This document shows positions 30,625 through 39,347 of a stretch of 64,000 nucleotides of DNA, in pieces. The translations under genes and the position numbers were made by a program. The stretch is from Petrolisthes cinctipes (Eukaryota > Arthropoda > Malacostraca > Decapoda > Porcellanidae). The notes below the pieces were generated by a model. That model was given only the letters and a program-made list of their open reading frames with translations, made no database searches and was not told the DNA's origin. The stretch lies in assembly GCA_033782935.1 (NCBI GenBank), contig JAWQEG010001234.1:2364501-2428500 (forward strand), read 5' to 3'. Every line of letters begins with the position of its first letter. Position 1 is the first letter of the stretch.

Positions 30625-31374
30625 TATTTCTCTCTAATCCATATTATATATAAGTGGCTGAGTATCACAGCCAGTCGAGCACCACGCCTACTTAAGCGAG
30701 ATAATTCCCTTTAAAGTATAGGTAATAATGTCACGCGTAAGGTAAACACGAATAATCTGTTGACCGTTACTTTACTTCATCAACTTGATATGACCACAGT
30801 ATAACGTATACTGTGATATTTCAGACTTCATTAGAGGCCAAATTTTCTTAGCTTTTAATTGATATATGCCAAAAAGTGTTCAGTTTCCTATTAAGAAAGA
30901 TATTACAGGTATAATAAATACGACTGTCATGGAGAATATGTGAAAAGTTATTCTCGTAATGAAATATTAGATTAAAAACGAGAATTGGTAAATAATAATA
31001 AAATATACTATTTCGCTTAAGAAACTACATTGTTTAAGCATTCTATGGGTATAGTTTAGATGTAGGTACGTTATAGAATAACTTTGAAAAGTTGAAAAGA
31101 GTGTTGTACTATCACAATTTCTCCGGTCTATCTAGCCTTTCTGCCAGGCGCCTGCCTCCAGGTGGGATGGCGCCGGTAGCTGCCAAACGTACGATTCAAC
31201 ATATTGCTTTTAACAGCGAGAGTTCTAAATAGTAGTTGATTATGTATCTGAGTTTGCTAGGTTAACTGTTATGAATGAGTGGTAAGCAGAGGAACTGCTG
31301 AGTCATCATGCATCTATTTCTCCACACGGGCAAGAATTACAAAAGATTTTGTAATGGATTATAACACTCACACA
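30625..31374. other. Intergenic AT-rich sequence, no gene recognised
   Basis: This is single-copy-looking sequence between the satellite edge and the LTR element. No coding frame or RNA gene can be supported. A small perfect inverted repeat, CACAGTATA / TATACTGTG with a 3-base spacer, lies at 30795-30815. A short GC-rich patch lies at 31125-31190. Confidence 0.6.
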
Positions 31375-31378
31375 CCGC
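31375..31378. repeat. Target site duplication, left copy (CCGC)
   Basis: CCGC lies immediately before the TG of the 5' LTR and recurs at 38404-38407 immediately after the CA of the 3' LTR. A 4-bp duplication fits a Ty3/Gypsy-class integrase. Confidence 0.75.
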
Positions 31379-32137
31379 TGTCACGATATATATATATATA
31401 TATGTATGTGTATTTGTTTGTGTATTACTTGTGTATGTCTATATAGGTGTATTTATGTATGTTTATAACTTCTGTATGTGTGTGTTTTTGTGTGTGAGGG
31501 AGAGAGAGAGAAGCCAGCCACACCTTAGTTAACTTCTCATTAACTCACCCTCCTCTCGTTAACTACCCCTCTCCACCACACCCTCCTTCATTCCTCCATT
31601 CTTCAATCTCTCCTAGTCACGTAGGCTCCTATTCAGAGGTGTTGAGGAGGGGTAGCTTAGTTCCTTGGATCAGTGACTTCGTGGCAGGGCAACCGGGCAC
31701 ACACTCGACCTCCTCTCCTCTCCAGTGACTGGAAACACTAGAACTGTACCTGTGACCCGAGGCTGAGTATTAAATTTGTCATTCTTTTGTGTGTATTGTT
31801 CACGGGTGGTATTTGCACTGTTTCCTCCAGTTAGGTTAATATTATATCTATGTCTTTGTCTGTGTCTTGGGATTACTGATCAAGTTACTATTTGTATTTT
31901 GGGCTTACTATCAATTTGTTCTTGGGTATTATTATTACTGGCTTATTTATTTCTTGTGTATAATATATTTGTGAATTAAAGTAATTTGTAAGATTACCTG
32001 CCCCTTTGCTATATTCTCCTTACCCCGAACCTGGGTATAAAACTAATTTATCATCAAAAGCTATACGATCCTCAGAATTCTTGTTAAGTGTCAGCTTGCC
32101 ACCTCTAGGGGCAGCTTTGCAACTGTGGTTTGTGACA
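31379..32137 (+). repeat. 5' LTR (759 bp)
   Basis: It begins TGTCACGATA plus a (TA)n run and ends TTTGTGACA, giving the 6-bp terminal inverted repeat TGTCAC/GTGACA. Against the 3' LTR I find two substitutions (near 31550 and 32086) and 4 extra bases in the TA run. An ATTAAA near 31974 is a possible polyadenylation signal, and GAGTATTAAA near 31764 could act as a weak TATA-like element; both are suggestions only. A 67-codon frame at 31776-31979 lies wholly within the LTR and is probably not a gene. Confidence 0.95.
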
Positions 32138-32143
32138 TAAAAA

Positions 32144-32162
32144 TGGTGCCGTGACCAGGATT
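32144..32162 (+). promoter_or_regulatory. Primer binding site, tRNA-His type
   Basis: TGGTGCCGTGACCAGGATT begins 6 bases after the LTR. Its first 12 bases are complementary to the 3' end of animal tRNA-His (acceptor ...GTCACGGC plus CCA), and after a 2-base mismatch GGATT also fits the T-arm side. The tRNA assignment rests on my recollection of the tRNA-His acceptor stem. Confidence 0.75.
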
Positions 32163-32907
32163 ATAGTTAACGTGTAATTACTTGTTGCTTGTTAATTTGT
32201 CAACTATTTACATCCCCTTAGTGTTAACCACCTTATTTTCCAGCCAGTGTTTTTTTTTTGTAATCTATTTTTCGTGTTTAGCCATTTATGTGTTAGGAAT
32301 TTTCTCGTGTCTAGCTAATTGTGTGTTAGGGATATTTATTGGCATCTAGTGTTTAATTGTGTGTGAAATTTTGTGCTCAGCCTCTCTACTTATACATTAT
32401 CTTTCGTGTGCTTTTGGAAGGAGTGTCTATAGGACTATACACGTGGCAGTAGTGTTAGTCTTATCTCATAGCGTTGTTTCTATCCGGATCTTTTGCTTTT
32501 ATGCCGTACGAACGACCACGTCGTTTTATCCGGATCATTTTTGTATACGCCGTACGAACTACGCTATCTACTCAATAGCTTCGATTCTGTTTGGATCTAA
32601 TTGTCATGCCTTACGAACGATGTTATTGACTTCCTGATTCAGTGCCCCTCATTTTTCAAGCATCATGCGTTTCGTTTAGAGCTATCTTTTTCTAGTGAGT
32701 TTCTCGAGCCTAAGGCTCTCAAGTATCATTCAAGTATCTTATCAAGTATCCTATGAATCTCAAGTATCTTATCAAGTATCATACCATGTATCCTTGTCAC
32801 ACTCTCTCACAAACTCACTAATAGTTCTGCGAACGTATCCGTAGGCAACAGCCGTTGCTGATCACTGCCAAACTTTTTTCCCTTTGATACGCTCTCCAGT
32901 ATTCAAC
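32163..32907. other. Gypsy element leader between primer site and gag
   Basis: About 745 bp of T-rich, apparently untranslated leader. It contains short direct repeats such as CAAGTATC(A/T)TATCAAGTATC around 32718-32790. The 92-codon frame at 32359-32637 shows no family features and is probably spurious. Confidence 0.6.
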
Positions 32908-34395
32908 ATGTCTCTTTTTGATCTGGAAGCTTTTGTCAAGAGCCCTACAATAGAGGTTCTGTCTGACCTACGTAAACAGGATTGGTTAGACATTGCAAAC
33001 TCTTACAAGATACCATGCAATGACAGGGCTAAAAAAGAAGTGATAAAGAACGTAGTAGTCGAAGGATTAGTAACCCTAGAAGTTCTTCCTGCAGACGCTA
33101 TAGATGTTTTGACGCCTGGCACCTCCTCTGGGGATAAAACCCCTAAGAGTTCGCTTCTTTCCCATTTCAACTTGCAGACACATCCTCCTGGTGAGGAGAC
33201 TCAAACTCCTCCTGAAAAGGAGAAACTCGCTCATGGAGAATCACCCACCGACCAGCGTACTTCACCGCAGTTCCAATTAAATTATGATATACAACTTAGG
33301 CGCTTACAGATGGAAAGAGAAATAGCTCAACAGAAGTTAGAGATGGAGGATAGAAGAGCGCAACAGATGATGGAAAGAGAGCTGGACTTAAGATTCCGCG
33401 AGGTTAAATTGAAAGAAGAACAGGTGAAACAAGAACTTGAATTGAAAGGATAGGAAGTAGAACTTAAGGCCAAAGGAAAGTTCAAAGCCTCTGAAGCCAC
33501 TAATTTGTTACCTTCATTTGATGAGAGAGACGTAGATGGATATTTTCGTTCCTTTGAAAGTCTTGCTAAAGTAAATGAATGGGCCGAAAGTCATTGGCTT
33601 ACGATATTGTTCCCGAAACTTACTGGTAAGGCTCATAGAGTATTCAATACCCTAGAACAGTTTGAAAATTATGCATTTGTGAAGGATAGTATCAAGGCTT
33701 ATGGGATAACTCCGGAGGCATATAGGCAAAAGTTTCGCAATATGATTAAAACTTTTTCACAAACTTTTGTAGAATTTGCCACAGAAAAATTGAGATTGCT
33801 GAAAAAATGGATGAATTCCACTCACACTAAAAGCCTCGAATCTTTGATCAATCTAATTGTCCTAGAAGAATTAAAAAATAAGATGCCAGTGAATATTCTG
33901 CGACACGTGGAGGAAAGAGGAGTTACCACCTGGGAAAGTGCCGCAGAGGTAGCTGACTCGTACTCACTCTTGGTATGCAGTCTGGGGAGGACGGAGAGTC
34001 AGGCCCGAGTTACTAGGTCTTCCTCTGACAATACTCATGGTACTGGGGGTGGTACATCTCGAGGTCCCAATAATCATTCTAACAATTCCAATAATGCCTC
34101 TTCTATGCTGTGCACATATTGTAAGAAACCAGGACACATGATATCACAGTGCAAACACCCTAATTGTAAGAATGCCAATAGAGTTCCAGTTGATAGTAGA
34201 ACATTCCAGTCTAAGAAATCTGTCTCTACCTGTAACAGCCCTAGCTCCACTGATATTTTTCAACCTTTCATACAGAAAGGGCATGTATCCTTAGGTCTAG
34301 ATAACATTTCTTCACCCATCACTATTTTGAGAGATACAGCTGCAGCACAGTCAGTCCTCTTCAAGGATGCTTTGCCTAATGTGACTCTGCCCTAA
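32908..34395 (+). pseudogene. gag of the Gypsy element, with the start of the protease; interrupted by an in-frame TAG
   Basis: This encodes the capsid and nucleic-acid-binding protein of the retroelement particle. I choose the ATG at 32908 (MSLFDLEAFVKSP) over the one at 32884 because it looks like the start of related Gag proteins. The first part has a helical, SAP-like N-terminus and a charged coiled-coil segment rich in Q, E, R and K (about 33290-33450). A TAG at 33451-33453 then interrupts a frame that resumes unchanged at 33454. The second part holds a capsid-like region and a zinc knuckle CTYCKKPGHMISQC (CX2CX4HX4C, near 34115). The 3' end runs into the aspartic protease with RDTAAAQS near 34329. 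There the usual DTG is DTA, which may weaken the enzyme. The frame ends at TAA 34393-34395, just before the next frame. Confidence 0.85.
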
Positions 34396-35777
34396 CAGGT
34401 GAGAAAGTGTTGCTCACAGATCTTTCCACTGCTACTGCTTATCCCCTTGCTAGTGTGTACTTAAAATGTCCACTGATGGTCGGAGAGGTACAAGTAGCGT
34501 TAAAGGAGACTCCGTTACCTGTCCCCGGAGTGCAAATGCTCCTTGGTAACGATCTAGCAGGTGAACTAGTTGTTCCTACCCTTAAAGTGTCTGATACTCC
34601 TTTACCCGCTACTTCAGATGATGAACCTCTTTATCCCTCCTGTGCTGTTACTCGGTCTCAAAGTAAACTCAAGACTCCATCTTCCACCAAAGCTCTTGAA
34701 ACTTCCAAAGAGTGTCTAAATAGCAAAAGCATCACTAAGGAAGAACTAATACAAGGTCAACAGAATGACACTTCCTTATCTAAGATTAGAAACTCTGTTG
34801 TGGAAACTAAGGATCTAACAACCCTTCCGTGTTTCTATTACCAAGATGATGTTCTATTGAGAGCTTACAGACCTCCCCACATGAAACACCTTCACTCTTG
34901 GGCTGAGTACCATCAGATTGTAGTTCCTCAGTCTGTGCGATCCTCTTTGATTGGTTTAGCACACGATGGTTTGTCTGGTCACTTAGGAATCAACAAGACC
35001 TATAAGAAATTACTTGTTAACTTCTATTGGCCAGGTATGAAACAAGAGGTCAAAACCTACATTAAATATTGTCACACTTGTCAGGTGGCAGGAAAGCCAA
35101 ATGAAGTCATTCCTCCTGCCCCTCTGAATACTATACCTGTAACCTCCGAACCTTTTGAGAAAGTGGTACTGGACGTAGTAGGGCCTCTTCCTAAAACCTG
35201 TAAAGGTAACCAGTATTTATTAACAGTAATGGATGTTACCACGAGATATCCTGAAGTTTTTCCTCTCAAGACTGTTACTTCTAAAGCCTTACTCAAACCT
35301 TTGTTGCATTTCTTTACCACGTTTGGTGTCCCTAAGGAAATTCAGACAGATCAAGGAAGCAATTTCACCAGTACCATCTTTCAAGAGGTTACGAGGGAGT
35401 TAGGATCGGCTCATACGACCTCGAGTGCTTACCACCCTCAGTCCCAGGGTTGCCTGGAACGTTTTCATCAGACTCTCAAATCAGGGTTAAAGAAATTTTG
35501 CTGTGAGCATGACCTGGATTGGGATGAACAGCTGGACTTTCTCCTGTTTGCCATAAGAGAGTGCCCACAGGAATCCCTGGGGTACTCGCCTTTCGAGCTG
35601 TTGTTTGGTAGACAGATTAGGGGTCTTCTAAAAGTTGTAAAGGATAAATGGCTAGACTCTACTCATACCTCAGTTTCAGTAGAATCATACATCCGGAATC
35701 TTCGAGCAAAGCTAAGTAATGCTCGTCTCGTTCTTTTGCCATCGAAAACCTTCTTACCTCCCAACAGAGAATGTTAA
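34396..35777 (+). pseudogene. pol part 1: protease remainder and integrase core, frame-shifted from gag and from RT
   Basis: The open frame from about 34396 has no ATG (GTG at 34407) and continues protease sequence, including LLGNDLAGE near 34540. It probably once joined gag-PR through a frame change around 34390. From about 34960 it encodes integrase: an HHCC zinc domain (HDGLSGH, then CHTC), then the catalytic core with D in VVLDVVGPLP, D in IQTDQGSNF and E in GCLERFHQ. The last two are separated by 35 residues, so the D,D-35-E set is complete. The frame ends at 35777. The homologous integrase linker continues in another frame from about 35730, which points to a 1-base indel there. The integrase inserts element cDNA into the genome. 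Lying before the polymerase is the distinguishing feature of the GMR1-like group. Confidence 0.9.
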
Positions 35778-37564
35778 AGCAACAGCATAAGCCAGTTCTT
35801 CGTGTTTTTAAACCAGGAGACAAAGTTCTGTTGTTCCTTCCCATTCCAGGCTCGCCACTTAAGGTGAAGTACATGGAACCTTATCTGGTCGAGAGAAGAC
35901 TAGGTAAGGTTAACTATGTTATTTCCACTCCTGATAGGCGAAAGAACACCCAAATGGTTCATGTTAATCTCATCAAACCCTATCATTCCAGAGAAACAGA
36001 GGAAGACCTAACTGCCGCGAGTACTTTGGTGGTGGAGATAATGAATCCTGAACAGAATCCTGAAAGTCTGTCTGAGCCTGAGTCACATGGTGATTCCACT
36101 TTGGAAGATTTACCTCCTATTACGGGAAACCCTTTAAACTCTTATTGGCTAAGTAATATTACTAATTACATGACACAGCTGTCTCCCACTCAAATTCATG
36201 ACATTTTTTCCCTCTTAACTAAATTTCCTCAGGTTACATCTGATCTTCCTGGAACTTGTACATTTATGCAGCATGATATTGAATTATTTCCAGGTACCAG
36301 ACCTATTAAACAGAATGCTTATAAACTTAACCCAGATACGAAAGCCATAATGAAAAAAGAAGTAGAATACTTGTTAACAAATAATTTAGCTGAACCTAGT
36401 TTGTCACCATGGGCTTCACCCTGTATCCTTATACCTAAACCTGATGGCTCATTCAGATTTTGCACGGACTATAGAAAAGTAAATCAAGTGACAGTTCGTG
36501 ATTCATTCCCTCTTCCTCGCATTGATGAGATAATTGATAATATAGGTCAGTCTAAATTTATTACCACTATTGACCTCCAGAAGGGCTATTACCAAATCCA
36601 ACTTACACCCAGAGCCCGCATCATCTCAGCCTTTGTTACCCCATTCGGCTTGTTCCAGTATAAGGTTCTGAGCTTCGGCCTATGTAACGCCCCTGCAACT
36701 TTCCAGAGAATGATCACAGGGATTGTTCAAGACCTGGAGGGTACCGCTGCTTATCTGGACGATATTGTGGTCGTGGCGGACACCTGGCAGAGACACCTGA
36801 CCCGTTTACAACGTCTGTTCTCCGTACTTCAAGAAGCTGGGATCACCGTGAACCTGGCTAAGTCGGCGTTCGGAAGGGGTTCGGTGACCTACCTGGGACA
36901 CATCGTAGGACATGGCGAGGTGAGACCCAAGGCAGCCAACGTGGAAGCCCTACTTTCCCTTCCCACTCCTACTACACGTAAGGAACTCCTACGGTTCCTT
37001 GGGATGGCAGGCTTCTACCGAAGGTTCTGCAGCAACTTCTCCACCGTGGCAGCACCATTGACCGATCTGACCAGCTCTACAGTCCCCTTCCGGTGGACTC
37101 CCGCCTGTGACCTGGCCTTCACCCACCTCAAGACCCTGTTGGCTTCTCATCCGGTGGTACGCAACCCTGACTTTAGTCAACCCTTCCACTTACAAATAGA
37201 TGCAAGTGGAGTCGGAGTCGGGGCGGTTCTCCTCCAGCCTGACCCTTCTACATGAGTACTTCATCCGATCGCCTACCACTCTGCAAAACTCAAGCCACAC
37301 CAGAAGGGCTATTCAACTATCGAGAAGGAAGCCCTGTCCCTGGTGTCTGCCCTACAGAAATTTGACTGCTATCTCCACCTCACCCCTCGTTCTACCTTGG
37401 TGTTCTCCGACCACAACCCACTGGCCTTCATCCACTCCATGAAGACGAAGAACCAACGTATCCTCAGATGGGCTCTCCAAATCCAACCCTACAACTTGTC
37501 CGTCCAGCACATAAAGGGAGTGGATAACGTCCTCGCAGACTCCCTCTCCCGTGCTCCCGTCTAG
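35735..37564 (+). pseudogene. pol part 2: integrase C-terminus, reverse transcriptase, RNase H, with in-frame TGA
   Basis: The first about 75 residues after the ATG at 35771 are the integrase tail: FKPGDKVLL, then a GPY/F-like MEPYLVERRLGKVNYVI and HVNLIKPY. There is no chromodomain. Reverse transcriptase follows with TIDLQKGYYQIQL (catalytic D), the FGLCNAPATFQRM motif and YLDDIVV (catalytic DD). RNase H starts at IDASGVGVGAVL. A TGA at 37253-37255 interrupts it, and the same frame then continues with EKEALSL, SDHNPLAF and VLADSLSRAPV to the TAG at 37562-37564, so the acidic residues are all visible either side of the stop. The polymerase copies element RNA into DNA inside the particle. Apart from the stop, the domain looks well preserved. 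Confidence 0.92.
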
Positions 37565-37606
37565 AGCGGATCACCTCACGCTCCTCACCGCTCCTGGACC
37601 CTTCTT

Positions 37607-37632
37607 ACCTCCGTCTTCAGCCTTACGGAGGT
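37607..37632 (+). other. Hairpin followed by T run in Gypsy 3' untranslated region
   Basis: ACCTCCGT (37607-37614) and ACGGAGGT (37625-37632) form a perfect 8-bp stem with a 10-base loop, followed directly by TTTT. It lies between the end of pol and the 3' LTR. The G-rich GGCGGTGGGGTG just before the LTR at 37637-37648 is the probable plus-strand primer (polypurine-like) tract. Confidence 0.6.
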
Positions 37633-37648
37633 TTTTGGCGGTGGGGTG

Positions 37649-38403
37649 TGTCACGATATATATATATATGTATGTGTATTTGTTTGTGTATTACTTGTGT
37701 ATGTCTATATAGGTGTATTTATGTATGTTTATAACTTCTGTATGTGTGTGTTTTTGTGTGTGAGGGAGAGAGAGAGAAGCCAGCCACACCTTAGTTAACT
37801 TCTCATTAACTCACCCACCTCTCGTTAACTACCCCTCTCCACCACACCCTCCTTCATTCCTCCATTCTTCAATCTCTCCTAGTCACGTAGGCTCCTATTC
37901 AGAGGTGTTGAGGAGGGGTAGCTTAGTTCCTTGGATCAGTGACTTCGTGGCAGGGCAACCGGGCACACACTCGACCTCCTCTCCTCTCCAGTGACTGGAA
38001 ACACTAGAACTGTACCTGTGACCCGAGGCTGAGTATTAAATTTGTCATTCTTTTGTGTGTATTGTTCACGGGTGGTATTTGCACTGTTTCCTCCAGTTAG
38101 GTTAATATTATATCTATGTCTTTGTCTGTGTCTTGGGATTACTGATCAAGTTACTATTTGTATTTTGGGCTTACTATCAATTTGTTCTTGGGTATTATTA
38201 TTACTGGCTTATTTATTTCTTGTGTATAATATATTTGTGAATTAAAGTAATTTGTAAGATTACCTGCCCCTTTGCTATATTCTCCTTACCCCGAACCTGG
38301 GTATAAAACTAATTTATCATCAAAAGCTATACGATCCTCAGAATTTTTGTTAAGTGTCAGCTTGCCACCTCTAGGGGCAGCTTTGCAACTGTGGTTTGTG
38401 ACA
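37649..38403 (+). repeat. 3' LTR (755 bp)
   Basis: It matches the 5' LTR at all but two substitutions plus a 4-base shorter TA run. It begins TGTCAC and ends GTGACA, followed by the CCGC target duplication at 38404-38407. The same 67-codon frame as in the 5' LTR appears at 38042-38245. Confidence 0.95.
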
Positions 38404-38407
38404 CCGC

Positions 38408-38816
38408 TCGCTTCTTCATCTGCTTCTGTAGTATGCTTATACAAGGAAATTTATTTATACAAAATAATTATAATCTTCACTGATCTTCTAATCGTTCTTT
38501 CGCCATTGGTCTAAAATCGCGAAATTTATGGAGTGACGTCACTATTCTTTCACTTACCGCCTCGCCTTTCTTCCCTCCCTCCCTCCTCTTCCTCCTCCTC
38601 CTGTACTCCGGTCCATCTGTACTCACCCCCCCCCCTCTCTCCCACTCCTTCCTAAGTTCCTACCCTCCTCTCTGTCACCCCATCACTGATTCCCTCTATC
38701 TTCCTGTCTAAATTCTAATACGTCTCACTATCCATGTCCATCGCCATTGTTTTTTACACTGAGGTACTAAAAGTAATTGTTACTAAGTAGGCTGATGTTT
38801 TTTAGTCTGTCTTAAT
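38408..38816. other. Intergenic pyrimidine-rich sequence, no gene recognised
   Basis: A CT- and C-rich stretch (38560-38660, including CTCACCCCCCCCC) lies within unremarkable sequence. I see no supported gene. Confidence 0.55.
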
Positions 38817-39342
38817 GTGTCCTGCTGTGTGTGTGTGTGTTTTTTTTGGTATGTGTGTGTGTTGTAATGTTTCCTTCTGTGTTTTGGTATGTGTCCTGTT
38901 ATGTGTGTGTGTGTGTGTTGCTTCCTTCTGTGTTTTGGTATGTGTACTGGTGTGTGTGTGTTGTTTCCTTCTGTATTTTGGTATGTGTACTGGTGTGTGT
39001 GTGTGTGTGTGTGTGTTGTTTCCTTCTGTATTTTGGTATGTGTCCTGTTATGCGTGTGTGTGTTTCCTTGTGTGTATTGTTATGTGTCCTGTTGTGTGTG
39101 TGTGTGTGTGTGTGTTTCCTTCTGTGTTTTGTTATGTGTCCTGTTGTGTGTGTGTGTGTGTGTTTCCTTCTGTGTTTTGTTATGTGTCCTGTTGTGTGTG
39201 TGTGTGTGTGCGTGTGTTTCTTTCTGTGTTTTGTTATGTGTCCTGTTGTGTGTGTGTGTGTGTGTTTCCTTCTGTGTTTTGTTATGTGTCCTGATGTGTG
39301 TGTGTGTGTGTCCTTCTGTGTTTTGTTATGTATCCTGTTCTA
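38817..39342. repeat. Compound (TG)n minisatellite
   Basis: Units of about 50-60 bp alternate a TG run of variable length with TTTCCTTCTGTGTTTTGTTA and TGTGTCCTG. Roughly nine units can be counted. All three plus-strand frames are open over part of it and give Cys/Val-rich peptides, an effect of the repeat and not coding. Confidence 0.9.
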
Positions 39343-39347
39343 TCTAT

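Larger units (their letters stand above)
31379..38403 (+). mobile_element. Ty3/Gypsy LTR retrotransposon with GMR1-type order (gag-PR-INT-RT-RH)
   Basis: This 7025-bp insertion has LTRs of 759 and 755 bp that begin TGTCAC and end GTGACA. It is flanked by the 4-bp direct repeat CCGC (31375-31378 and 38404-38407), which I read as the target site duplication. The internal order is primer site, gag with a CCHC knuckle, protease, integrase, reverse transcriptase, RNase H. Having integrase before reverse transcriptase is the reverse of ordinary Ty3/Gypsy elements and matches the GMR1 clade. The LTRs differ by two substitutions plus a TA-repeat length change, so the insertion is young. However, the coding part has stops at 33451 and 37253 and frame changes near 34390 and 35730, so this copy cannot make its proteins unless recoding occurs or the breaks are assembly errors. 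Confidence 0.95.

Noticed and set aside
31776..31979. 67-codon hydrophobic frame, duplicated at 38042-38245
   Set aside because: It lies wholly inside the LTR and occurs twice only because the LTR does. No signal or family supports a protein.
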